From assembly GCA_016197205.1 (NCBI GenBank), contig JACPWG010000160.1:1-38458 (forward strand): DNA of 38,458 bases, in the 5' to 3' direction. Under the pieces are notes generated by a model. The model was given only the letters and a program-made list of their open reading frames with translations. It had not been told where the DNA came from and did not search any database. Numbering within the stretch: the first letter of the stretch is position 1; each line of letters begins with the position of its first letter. The DNA is from Planctomycetota bacterium. GTDB lineage: Bacteria; Planctomycetota; MHYJ01; WSZJ01; JACPWG01. Both the position numbers and the translations under genes were made by a program. Below are positions 1 to 8,003 of the stretch, one piece after another.

Positions 1-1
1 C

Positions 2-184
2 GACTGGCACACGCTCGGCCTCGCCGCCGTGGGCCCGCGCTTCCGGGTGTTCCTGGACGGCGCGCTGCTCTTCGAGGCCGAGGACGAGACCTTCGCCGAC
101 GCCGGCAGGGTCGGCGTCTGGACGAAGGCCGACAGCGTGACGTGGTTCGACGACCTGGCGATCAAGGGGTTCGATCCGCGCTAG
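2..184 (+). CDS. C-terminal end of a LamG/concanavalin-like secreted protein (partial)
   Basis: Only the last 60 codons are in the window; the reading frame is open from base 2 to a TAG at 182-184. The visible part is the end of a jelly-roll (LamG or DUF1080-like) domain: a DWHTLGL strand, a VFLDGALLFEA strand, then VGVWTKADSVTWFDDL. It matches the C-terminus of the protein encoded at 18707-19360 almost strand for strand (WHSLRLEVKG, MDEKLLFEAD, VGLWTKADSVTYFDDL), so the two are paralogs. Domains of this type usually bind or act on carbohydrate outside the cytoplasm, but no catalytic residue can be assigned from this fragment. Its promoter and signal peptide lie outside the window. Confidence 0.75.
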   Translation, partial: DWHTLGLAAVGPRFRVFLDGALLFEAEDETFADAGRVGVWTKADSVTWFDDLAIKGFDPR

Positions 185-221
185 CCGCACTCGGGCGGGC
201 AAGTGCCCCTCAAGCTGCGCG

Positions 222-569
222 GCCGGCCCTTTCAAGGTGGCTGCTCCGCCCGTCGGCCGGCCGCAAGCGGCCTAATCACTTGACGCTGCAACCTGAGTCC
301 GCATTGTGGTGCAGGGCTTCCGCCCTGCACCCAGTCGCGCGCGGACAATGAGAATCACCTCCCCGGTTGCAACAGCAGTCGCTCCCGCCCACTCCGAACT
401 CCGTGTTCTCCACGCCGGTGGCCCCGCCGGGGCAGGGGGGACGCCCTGCACCACAAGGGCTGGTGGCCGGCGGAAAACGGCGGTGGGCGGTTCGCCCCTT
501 CCTAGAGCCGACCCTTGATGCTCCATTTCACAAGTGACGACTCGAGCTTTGCACCTGGAAAGGGCCGGC
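222..569. repeat. MITE-like terminal-inverted-repeat element, copy A
   Basis: The ends are inverted repeats: GCCGGCCCTTTCAAGGTG at 222-239 and its complement with one mismatch at 552-569. Inside lie two hairpins in opposite orientation. The first, at 308-331, is perfect (10-bp stem GGTGCAGGGC, loop TTCC); the second, at about 431-455, is degraded. No convincing ORF is present. The whole unit is homologous, in inverted orientation, to 26690-27032. No target duplication is visible here. It fills most of the 483-bp spacer between the upstream gene and the convergent kinase gene; a further hairpin follows at 584-605. Confidence 0.7.
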
Positions 570-583
570 TATACGGCCCGCCG

Positions 584-605
584 GCGCGGGCGGAGACGCC
601 CGCGC
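584..605. repeat. Perfect GC-rich hairpin
   Basis: A 9-bp perfect stem GCGCGGGCG with a GAGA loop lies just outside the inverted-repeat element and 63 bp from the end of the kinase gene. No T-run follows on either strand, so it does not look like a classical terminator. It resembles the other purine- or TTCC-loop palindromes in this window. Confidence 0.6.
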
Positions 606-667
606 TACCGAGGAGCGCCACCCCTTCATCCACCCAGTCCAGCCTGCGTGGATCCTGACGCCGCCGT

Positions 668-3600
668 TCAGCGTTTCGAGCCCGCTCCGGAAAACGAACG
701 GAGCAGCTCTTCCAACTCGCCGCGGTCGCTCGAGTCGGCGGGCGTGAGGCGCAGCACCTCCTTGAAGTCCGAGGCGGCGCCCCCGACATCGCCGCGGGCC
801 TTTCGAAGGAAGCCCCGCACGCCATAGAACTCCGCGTTCGCGGGGGCAAGCCGGATCGCCTCATCCAGGTCGGCGAACGCCCCCTCGAACTCGCGCCGTA
901 CACCACGCCATTTGCCCCGATTGAAATACGCTTCCGCGAGGCGCGGGTTGAGCCGCAGCGCTTCCGTGCAATCCGAGATGCCGCCGTCCAGATCCTTCCG
1001 GTCCGCTCGCGCGCGGGCGCGGCCCACATACGCGCCCGGTTCGCGCGGGTCGAGCCGAATGGCCTCGCCGAAATCCGCGATCGCGCCCTCCAACTCTCCC
1101 TTGGCCGCGCGCGCCTCGGCGCGGGCCACGAAGGCCGCGGAGTACTTGGGGTCGATGCGCAGGGCCTCGCCCTGGTCCGCGATCGCGCCCACCAGGTCTC
1201 CCTTGGCCTTTCGCGCGACCCCGCGGCTGTAGAGGGCGCGAGCCTCGCGCGGGTTGAGCCGAAGCGCCTCGGTGCACTCGACGATCGCTCCGTCCACGTC
1301 ACGCTTGGCCCAGAGGTCATGCGCCAAGCCGAGGTGCGCCATTACGGAGCGGGGGTTGAGCCTCAGCAGCTCGCGGGCATCGGCCATCGAGGCGTCGTAC
1401 TCGCCCTTGAGGTAGCGCGCGACGGAGCGGCCTTGGTAGGCGTCGGCGTAGTCCGGATCGAGCTTGAGCACCTCCGTGTAGTCCGCGATCGCGCCCTCGA
1501 GCTCCCCCTGCTTGTAGCGCGCCGTCCCCCGGTAGTAGTAGCCCGTGCGGTCGAGGGGGGAGAGGCGGATGGCCTCGGTGTAATCCGCGATCGCGCCGCC
1601 TGCGTCCCCCTCGGCTGCGCGGGCGATGCCCCGGTACAGAAAGGCCGTCCCGTCGTGCGGGGAGAGCCGGATGCCCTCCGCGTAGTCCGAGAAGGCGGCT
1701 TCGCGCTCCCCCTTCTGCCGCCGTGCATCCCCGCGTCGCACGTACGCCATGCCGAAGGCGGGGAGGAGCTTCAGGGCCTCCGTGAGGTCGGCGATCGCGC
1801 CGTCGAAGTCCCTTTTTCCCGATCGGGCGGCGGCCCGACTCGTGTAGGCGAATGCGAGGCGCGGTTCGAGCTCCAGCGCACGGCCATAGTCGGCGACCGC
1901 GCCTTCCACGTCCGCCTTGTAGTGCCGGGCCACGCCCCTCACCAGGAACGCATGCCCGTCTCGCGGCGTGAGCTTCAGCACCTCCTCCGCGTCCGCGATC
2001 GCCGCGTCGTGCTCGCTCTTCCGCAGGTGAACGCGGGCGCGGGCGAGATAGGCGCGCGCGTACCGGGGTCGCATCCCGAGCGCGCGGCTCGGCCAATCGG
2101 TCGCATCCCGCGGTCCCGGGACGAGACTCAACGCCCAGGCGCACTCCTCGTCATTGCTCTTTTCGAGTCCTTCGCGGAAGACCGCCTCCGCGCGCGCCGC
2201 GTCCCCGCGCGAGAGCGCCGCGAAGCCGTCGGCAAGCCTGCGGGCGTTCTCCCCCTCTTCCGCGGTCCCCCGCCACTCGATCTCCCCGCTCGACGCCTCC
2301 AACTCCACCAGCGCCCGCGCTCGCCATCGGTCGGCCTCCTCCTTCCTCGCGACCCGGTCGGCCTCCTCCTTCGAATCGAACGTAAGTTCGAAAGATTGTT
2401 CGAGGTACACCCGCCCCAGCGAACGCCGCGCGGCCTTCCCGCGCTCAGCCCCCAGGAGCGCCGCGGCCCGCTCCAGGTCCTCCTGCGCGCCGTTGAGCTC
2501 TTTCGCCTGGATCCGCAGCCGCCCGCGCGACTCGTAGATCCAGCCATACCGCGGCGCCCGTGCGCTCGCCCGCTCATAGACGTCCATGGCCGAGCGGAGC
2601 TTCTCATGATATCTCTCGATCGGGACGTCGGTCCGGTAGAGGAGGACCTTCGCCTCGCGCCACAGCCCTTCGGCCTGCAACAGGAACCGGTCCGCCTCCG
2701 CCTCCGCCGAGGTCGTGGCCTCCGACCGCTTCGAGGAAGCCGCCTCCTCGACGGCGCGCGCACGTTCGCCCCCGGCCCTCCAGGCGTACACGCCGAAGCC
2801 GGCGGCGGCGAGGAGGGCAGCCGCGATGGGAAGGAGGACCTTTCGATGCTTCAGGGCGCGACGGACCACCCGCTCCGTCAGGGAGACCGGCCGCGCGAGG
2901 ATCGGTTCGCCGTCCAGGAAGCGCCCGAGGTCGGCCGCGAGCGCCTCCGCGCTCGCATACCGGCGGGCGGGGTCCCGCTCGAGGCACTTGAGGCAAACCG
3001 TCTCCAGGTCCCGATGCACGGCGCGTCGCCGCTCCCCGGGCGCGTGCACGCGGGAGGGTAGCTCGGGGTCCTTCGAGGCGATGGCGTGCAGGATGGCCAT
3101 CAGGGTGTCGCCGTCGAAGGGCATGCGGCCCGCGAGCTGGGCGTACAAGAGCACGCCGAGGCTCCAAACGTCCGTCCGCGGTCCGATGTCCGCCGAGCGT
3201 CCGTCCGCCTGTTCCGGCGCCATGTACTGCGGGGTGCCCATGATCGCCCCGCTGACCGTGAGCCGGCTCGCGCCCTCCTGCCGCACCTCTTTCGCCAGCC
3301 CGAAGTCGGTGACATAGGGACGTCCTGCGCCGTCAAGCAGAATGTTCGCGGGCTTCACGTCTCGGTGCACCACGCCGGCCTCGTGCGCGGCATGGAGGGC
3401 GAGCGCGACGTCGCGGAGAATCTCCAGGAAACGACGCGGCGGCAGCTTGTCCATGGCAACGGCCAGGCTCTCCCCCTGGATGAAGTCCATCGTGAAGTAG
3501 TGCCGGCCCTCCCATGCGCCGACGTCGTGCACCTGCACGACGTTCGGGTGGCGGAGGCGCGCGGCCGCGCGGGCTTCCCGCTGGAACCGCGCCACGTCCT

Positions 3601-4717
3601 CCCCGGTCCCTCCCCAGGACGCGAGCAGGGTCTTGAGGGCGACGACGCGCTTCAGTTCGCCGTCCCAGGCCATATGCACGACGCCCATGCCCCCGCGCCC
3701 GAGTTCCTTCAGGAGGCGATACCGGCCGAACGGGATGCCGGCCGCGGCCGCGGGCTGACCTCCGGGGCGCAGTGCGGGCGAATCCTCCGCCCGGACCACG
3801 GTCGGGTCGGACTCGGGAGAGGACGCGTCCTCTCGCGAAGGTCCCGGCGCGGCGGAGCGTCGGAGAGTGGCTGGAACGGCTGGGCCGGCAGGCGACGACG
3901 GAGATGGTGGCGCGCCGCCTTCGCCGGGGGCCGGGCCGCCGATGCGGGTCGCGGGTTCGGTCCGCGGCGGAGTCGGGGGGACCGGGGCCTCGCCCACGAC
4001 GAGCGTCGGCGCAACGTCCGAAGGAGATTTGGGCACTTGCCGGGGGCTCGGCTTCACGCCACCGCCCGTCGCATCGGCGGCCCCGGGGGCCCCGGGCGCA
4101 CGGAGTTGGGGCCCGAGCGGCTGGAGGTCCGGCGAGGAGCCCGAGACGCGGATCGTGCCGCCCGGCGCGGGTGCGGCGAGCGGCCCGCCGCAGGTCGGAC
4201 AGGGGACCTCGCGGCCCGGCGCATGTCCCCGTACGTTGAACGAGCGGGAACAACGGGGACAGACGAGGATGGTCTTGTCCTGGAGCGCGAGCGCGTCCTT
4301 GACCTGTTCGGAGGTGAGCACGCCGCGACCGACGAGCAGTTCGCCAAGTCGGATCGCGACCCCGTGCGGTCGGAGCCGGGCTTGGGCGCCCAGCGCATCG
4401 TCGACCTGTTCGGGCGAGGCCAGTCCGTGCGCAACCAGCCGCCGACCGAAGAGTTCGTCGCCGAGCCCGGAAGGGTCTTGAGCCGCCGCCGGGTCATCGA
4501 TCGCGTCGCGGACCGCAGCCAGGAGCTCGCCGAGTGCGGCCTCCGACAGGAAGCCCTTGGCGACCAGAAGCGTGGCCAGCGTAGAGGGTGGACGCCCCTC
4601 CCGCCTCGCACCCGCCTCCCGGTCCGCGATGCACTGGTCGACCTGCGCGGCGCTCACCCGCCCCGTGCGCAGCGCCATGCGAAGGACCGACGAGTCCGTA
4701 GAATTCTTCTCGTCCAT
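668..4717 (-). CDS. Membrane Ser/Thr protein kinase with zinc ribbon and C-terminal TPR array
   Basis: A 1349-residue Hanks-type kinase. Residues 1-150 are repeated short helical pairs resembling the N-terminal domain of GspE/MshE proteins. A CPRC (153-156)/CPTC (173-176) zinc ribbon and a Pro/Ala-rich linker follow. The kinase spans about 330-605: glycine loop GRGGMGVV (340-347), Lys362, HRDVKPAN (451-458), DFG (471-473) and APE (500-502), all intact. One membrane helix lies at about 626-646, followed by about a dozen 34-residue TPR units to the C-terminus. The expected topology is a cytoplasmic kinase with an external TPR scaffold. The ATG at 4717 was chosen because the conserved N-terminal domain begins there; its ribosome-binding site is weak. 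It is divergent from the kinase at 5156, with which it shares the N-terminal layout. Substrates are unknown. Confidence 0.9.
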   Translation of the reverse strand: MDEKNSTDSSVLRMALRTGRVSAAQVDQCIADREAGARREGRPPSTLATLLVAKGFLSEAALGELLAAVRDAIDDPAAAQDPSGLGDELFGRRLVAHGLASPEQVDDALGAQARLRPHGVAIRLGELLVGRGVLTSEQVKDALALQDKTILVCPRCSRSFNVRGHAPGREVPCPTCGGPLAAPAPGGTIRVSGSSPDLQPLGPQLRAPGAPGAADATGGGVKPSPRQVPKSPSDVAPTLVVGEAPVPPTPPRTEPATRIGGPAPGEGGAPPSPSSPAGPAVPATLRRSAAPGPSREDASSPESDPTVVRAEDSPALRPGGQPAAAAGIPFGRYRLLKELGRGGMGVVHMAWDGELKRVVALKTLLASWGGTGEDVARFQREARAAARLRHPNVVQVHDVGAWEGRHYFTMDFIQGESLAVAMDKLPPRRFLEILRDVALALHAAHEAGVVHRDVKPANILLDGAGRPYVTDFGLAKEVRQEGASRLTVSGAIMGTPQYMAPEQADGRSADIGPRTDVWSLGVLLYAQLAGRMPFDGDTLMAILHAIASKDPELPSRVHAPGERRRAVHRDLETVCLKCLERDPARRYASAEALAADLGRFLDGEPILARPVSLTERVVRRALKHRKVLLPIAAALLAAAGFGVYAWRAGGERARAVEEAASSKRSEATTSAEAEADRFLLQAEGLWREAKVLLYRTDVPIERYHEKLRSAMDVYERASARAPRYGWIYESRGRLRIQAKELNGAQEDLERAAALLGAERGKAARRSLGRVYLEQSFELTFDSKEEADRVARKEEADRWRARALVELEASSGEIEWRGTAEEGENARRLADGFAALSRGDAARAEAVFREGLEKSNDEECAWALSLVPGPRDATDWPSRALGMRPRYARAYLARARVHLRKSEHDAAIADAEEVLKLTPRDGHAFLVRGVARHYKADVEGAVADYGRALELEPRLAFAYTSRAAARSGKRDFDGAIADLTEALKLLPAFGMAYVRRGDARRQKGEREAAFSDYAEGIRLSPHDGTAFLYRGIARAAEGDAGGAIADYTEAIRLSPLDRTGYYYRGTARYKQGELEGAIADYTEVLKLDPDYADAYQGRSVARYLKGEYDASMADARELLRLNPRSVMAHLGLAHDLWAKRDVDGAIVECTEALRLNPREARALYSRGVARKAKGDLVGAIADQGEALRIDPKYSAAFVARAEARAAKGELEGAIADFGEAIRLDPREPGAYVGRARARADRKDLDGGISDCTEALRLNPRLAEAYFNRGKWRGVRREFEGAFADLDEAIRLAPANAEFYGVRGFLRKARGDVGGAASDFKEVLRLTPADSSDRGELEELLRSFSGAGSKR

Positions 4718-5155
4718 GCCGCCATCCCAACCGCCGCCCCCTCGAGCGCCCCGCCCGCGACTGTCCTCGCCCGCTGCGGTCTGTCCGCCGCGAGTTCCAT
4801 CCTGCCAGTGCGGTCTTTCGCTCGGGGGAGGGAAAGGAGTGGGGTCGGAGGACAGGATAGCACCCCATGGAGCGCTGCGTCAAACGGAATGAAAGCGGCC
4901 CGGCTGCGGCCCGGCGAGTCCTCGAGGATCGGACCGCGGGGACGCACGTCTGCGACCCACCGCCCCGTTCGTCCTTCCGCATTTCGAGCAAGCATGCTGT
5001 CGAACACCACCACCGGCGTGTAGCCGTCGCGTGACCAGAATTCCCTTGCCAGGGCTCCCCTCAAGTCCTACGATTCGGCTCAAGCGATGGGTAGGGTCCT
5101 CCATCGGCTCCAGGCTGCGTGCGCCTCTTCCGGACGCGACAAGAGGGACTTCCGC
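4718..5155. other. Divergent intergenic region between two kinase genes
   Basis: This 438-bp spacer separates two kinase genes transcribed away from each other, so it should hold both promoters. I see no clear -35/-10 pair, no long palindrome and no believable ORF in it. The only firm signal is the AGAGGG ribosome-binding site at its right edge, just before the ATG at 5156. Confidence 0.4.
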
Positions 5156-6601
5156 ATGGCCGGCGGCGAGGAAGCATTCATCCAAGCGGCCATTCGTGAG
5201 GGGTATCTCACGTCGTCCGACGTTGAAGAGCTGAAGGCGGCTCGAACGCACGCCGAACAGGTTCTGGGCCGAAGCGTCCCCCTCGAACACCTCCTCGCCC
5301 AGCAAGAGTGGTTGACCGCGCAACAGCTCGCCTGCGTTTCCGCACTCGTGAAGCGGCGCATCCTTTTGTGCCCCTCCTGTTGGTCCCGCATCAATGGCTT
5401 CGGCCTCGCTCCGCTCGCGTACGTGACTTGCGGCCGCTGCGACCACCGTCTTCAGATCCCCAACGAGCCGGATTCCGAAATCCTCCTGCCGCTGGGCGAT
5501 TCGTTCGGCGATTTCCCGACGGTGACGCCGATTCTCTTCGACGCGCCCCCGCAGGAGGCGGAGGGGCGCGGCGAGCCCGCCCCGACGGCGCCATCTCCAC
5601 CGGCCATGCCCACACCGATCCCCAGACTCTCCGAGACCGACACGGCATTGCAAAGCCAGGTCGTTCCGCCCCCCACGCCCCCGGATCGCTCCCCTGCGAC
5701 ACCGTCCGGGGATGCACTACGTCAGGGCTTCCGCCTGCGAGGCTATTCGATCATCGACTTGGCCGGGGCCGGCGCGATGGGAGTCGTGTACAGGGCGATC
5801 CAGCGTCCCTCGCAGCGGAGCGTCGCCCTCAAGCTGATGCAGCCTCAATTCCGGCAAGAGAAGTGCCTCGTTCGCCGCTTCTTCCGTGAGGCGAGTGTGG
5901 CCGGGAAGATCGTGCATCCCAACGTCGTGCCCGTTCTGCACGCGGGCTGCATCGGCGGCACGTACTTTCTCGTCATGCCGTTCGTGGAAGGGAAGAGCCT
6001 CCAGGCGCGCATCGAGGAAGTCCGGCGGCTGGAGCCCACCGAGGCGCTGCGGATCGGCTTCGAAGTCGCCCTCGGTCTGGCGGCGATCCACCGCGCCGGA
6101 GCGGTTCATCGCGACATCAAGCCGTCGAACATCCTGATTCGCCGCGACCGGACCGCGTGCATCACGGATTTCGGGCTCGTTCGCGGAACGGAGGCGCAGT
6201 TCACGGCGCTCACCGGCTCCAACTCGACGGTCGGCACGCCGCAATTCATGGCGCCCGAGCAAGCGCTCGACGCGCGTACCGCGACGGCAGCCAGCGACCA
6301 GTACTCGCTCGGGGCGACGCTCTTCTATGCCCTGACGGGCACGCCGCCGTTCGCGGGCAGGTCGACCGCGCACATTTTCGTGGAGCTTAAATACGGCCGG
6401 ACACCTCGTCTCCCAGAGGACGCGCTGCACATTTCGCCGAGCGTGCGCAAAGTGGTCGAGAGGCTGATGGCCGGAGATCCGGGCTCGCGCTTCCCGGACC
6501 TCGAGGCCGCGGGCGCCGCGATCGCCGACTCGCTGAAACTCTCGCATGCGGGGGGCCGCACGTGCGCCGACACGGACGAGCCGGAGGAGCGGAAAACGTA
6601 G
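5156..6601 (+). CDS. Soluble Ser/Thr protein kinase with N-terminal zinc ribbon
   Basis: A 481-residue kinase. The ATG at 5156 is preferred over the one at 5087 because AGAGGG lies 8 nt upstream. Residues 1-70 are helical pairs like those at the start of the divergent kinase (for example YLTSSDVEELKAAR). A zinc ribbon CPSC (72-75)/CGRC (92-95) and a Pro-rich linker follow. The kinase domain runs from about 196 to 475: loop GAGAMGVV (204-211), Lys226, HRDIKPSN (318-325), DFG (338-340) and APE (366-368). The second glycine of the loop is Ala, which is tolerated in the family. There is no membrane helix and no TPR, so this is probably a cytosolic kinase. With its neighbour it forms a divergent pair of membrane and soluble versions of one architecture. 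Substrates cannot be inferred. Confidence 0.88.
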   Translation: MAGGEEAFIQAAIREGYLTSSDVEELKAARTHAEQVLGRSVPLEHLLAQQEWLTAQQLACVSALVKRRILLCPSCWSRINGFGLAPLAYVTCGRCDHRLQIPNEPDSEILLPLGDSFGDFPTVTPILFDAPPQEAEGRGEPAPTAPSPPAMPTPIPRLSETDTALQSQVVPPPTPPDRSPATPSGDALRQGFRLRGYSIIDLAGAGAMGVVYRAIQRPSQRSVALKLMQPQFRQEKCLVRRFFREASVAGKIVHPNVVPVLHAGCIGGTYFLVMPFVEGKSLQARIEEVRRLEPTEALRIGFEVALGLAAIHRAGAVHRDIKPSNILIRRDRTACITDFGLVRGTEAQFTALTGSNSTVGTPQFMAPEQALDARTATAASDQYSLGATLFYALTGTPPFAGRSTAHIFVELKYGRTPRLPEDALHISPSVRKVVERLMAGDPGSRFPDLEAAGAAIADSLKLSHAGGRTCADTDEPEERKT

Positions 6602-6612
6602 GCCGAGATAGG

Positions 6613-6629
6613 CAGCCCTTTCAAGGTGG
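6613..6629 (+). repeat. Solo end of the MITE-like element
   Basis: CAGCCCTTTCAAGGTGG, 12 bp after the kinase stop codon, matches the left ends of the elements at 222 and 26690. No matching right end or internal hairpin is found downstream, so this is a solo or decayed copy. The rest of the 352-bp spacer holds a putative promoter (6738-6767) and a lower-GC repeat (about 6786-6898). Confidence 0.55.
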
Positions 6630-6737
6630 CAGGAACCCTGCTCCCCTTGCCACTCGAAGCCGCGGGCGCCGCGATCCCGGGGCGCCGGGCGGGCTTCCGT
6701 GCCGACCCAGGGTCGGGATCGGAACCATGCCCCGAGC

Positions 6738-6767
6738 TTGCCTCCCCGGGCGGTCGGGTGCTATAGT
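6738..6767 (+). promoter_or_regulatory. Possible sigma-70 promoter upstream of mntA
   Basis: TTGCCT (6738-6743) and TATAGT (6762-6767) are separated by 18 bp. It is the best promoter match in the spacer before the toxin-antitoxin pair, but it lies about 190 bp from the mntA start, so the leader would include the repeat at 6786-6898. Position and spacing are the only evidence. Confidence 0.35.
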
Positions 6768-6785
6768 GCTCATGCCCTGTGACAC

Positions 6786-6898
6786 AATCCCGCAAAAGCT
6801 TGTTTTTCTGGAAACGAATTCTCGCTAGACAATTCGTAAAATTAGCGAAATTCGCGGTTCGTCTTTCGGTGTTTTCGGCGTCTTCGGTGACTCGTCCC
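6786..6898 (+). repeat. Lower-GC repetitive intergenic block
   Basis: This stretch is much richer in A and T than its surroundings and consists of short imperfect repeats (AATTCG, AAATTAGCGAAATT, then TCTTTCGGTG, TTTTCGGCG and TCTTCGGTG in a row). It contains no ORF worth calling. It belongs to the same general class as the CACAGAG and CACGGAG blocks at 21075 and 24312, which also sit just upstream of genes. Confidence 0.45.
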
Positions 6899-6953
6899 TT
6901 TGGTTGCGGCCATCGGCTGCGCTGGGCTTCGTTCGGTTGCGCGAGGACGCTCC

Positions 6954-7421
6954 ATGATCCGCCACTTTCACGATGCCGGCCGGGAGGACCTCGCGGTTCG
7001 GGCCCGCAGCATCTTGGAACTCTTCCCCGAGATCGCCGCCGTGTACCTGTTCGGCTCCGTCGCCCGCGGGGACGCCACGCCGGCGAGCGACGTGGACCTG
7101 GGACTCGTCTTTCGAAGACGGGGCGACACCGCGCTCGACCACCATCGCCTGCTCGGCGATCTCGCCTCGCGGCTGGAAGCGCTCGCCCCACGCCGCCCCA
7201 TCGACCTCGTGGTGCTGGAGAGCCAGGGCCCCCTCTTCTGCCACCGCGTCCTGTTGGAAGGCGCCCTGATCTACGAGGCGGACCGGGACCGACGCTGCGA
7301 CTTCGAATCGACCTCCGTGGTTCGCGCTCTCGACTTTCGCCCCACCTACAAGCTTGCCACACGGGGTCGCATCGCCGCGTTCAGACGCTGGCTGAGGAGC
7401 ACAGCCCATGACGGCCGATGA
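6954..7421 (+). CDS. mntA: MntA-type nucleotidyltransferase antitoxin
   Basis: 155 residues. The ATG at 6954 has GAGG 7 nt upstream; a longer frame from 6900 lacks conserved sequence. It carries the minimal nucleotidyltransferase signature GSX10DXD (Gly34, Ser35, Asp46, Asp48) within LFGSVARGDATPASDVDLGL, with a third acidic residue at about Asp84 (PIDLVVL). In characterised MntA/HepT systems this enzyme neutralises the toxin by adding AMP to a tyrosine of HepT. The hepT start lies inside this gene's 3' end (14-bp overlap), the usual order for the pair, which implies translational coupling. The signature is complete, so it is probably active. Confidence 0.88.
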   Translation: MIRHFHDAGREDLAVRARSILELFPEIAAVYLFGSVARGDATPASDVDLGLVFRRRGDTALDHHRLLGDLASRLEALAPRRPIDLVVLESQGPLFCHRVLLEGALIYEADRDRRCDFESTSVVRALDFRPTYKLATRGRIAAFRRWLRSTAHDGR

Positions 7422-7842
7422 AGCGGACGCGAGGCTCGCCCTCCTCAGGGACAATCTGGAGAAGCTCGACCGGATCCCGCAGGCGAGTTACGAGGAGTTC
7501 GCGCAAGACTTCCGAAACCTGGACAGCGCCCTCCATCGAATCCAGACCACGATACAAGCGTTGATCGACCTCGGTTCCATGGTCATCGCCCGCCGAGGAC
7601 TGGCCGCGCCCGCCACCAGCAGGGACATCCTCGAGCGATTGGAAGCGGCGGGCGTGCTCCCCGCGGGGTCCACCACCCGCTTCGGGCCGATGTTCGCCTT
7701 CCGAAATCGCGTGGTCCACCTCTACGACCGCATCGACCCACGCATCGTGTACCGCCTCCTGCATGAGGAGCGCTCGGAACTGCGCGCCCTCCTGGACCTG
7801 CTGCTCGCCGGCTTCGACGGCGACCCGGCCGATCCCGCGTAG
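7408..7842 (+). CDS. hepT: HepT-type HEPN toxin (putative RNase)
   Basis: 144 residues, all-helical, of the DUF86/HepT family. The HEPN active-site motif is R99-N-R-V-V-H104-L-Y106, that is RX4HXY. Arg and His form the RNase centre in the family, and the tyrosine is the residue that MntA modifies with AMP in studied systems, so toxin and antitoxin motifs agree. The ATG at 7408 has GAGGAG 8 nt upstream, inside mntA. The pair stands alone, between the lower-GC repeat and the kinase at 8004, with no defence genes nearby. No sign of decay is seen. Confidence 0.88.
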   Translation: MTADEADARLALLRDNLEKLDRIPQASYEEFAQDFRNLDSALHRIQTTIQALIDLGSMVIARRGLAAPATSRDILERLEAAGVLPAGSTTRFGPMFAFRNRVVHLYDRIDPRIVYRLLHEERSELRALLDLLLAGFDGDPADPA

Positions 7843-8003
7843 CCGCCTTCCAGGGGGCAGACCTCGGCCACCGCGCCTCACTCCCCGGCGCCCACGCCAA
7901 TACTTCGGCGAAGATCCCGCTTGATTCCAGGCAAGCTCTCGGGTAGCTTCGCCATGGAATTTCCGATCTCCCGGTGGACCGGGCAAGGTAGAGGGTGGCC
8001 CCG

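Noticed and set aside
308..331. Intrinsic terminators at the GC-rich hairpins
   Set aside because: None of the hairpins is followed by a T-run on either strand, and several occur in opposed pairs or upstream of genes.
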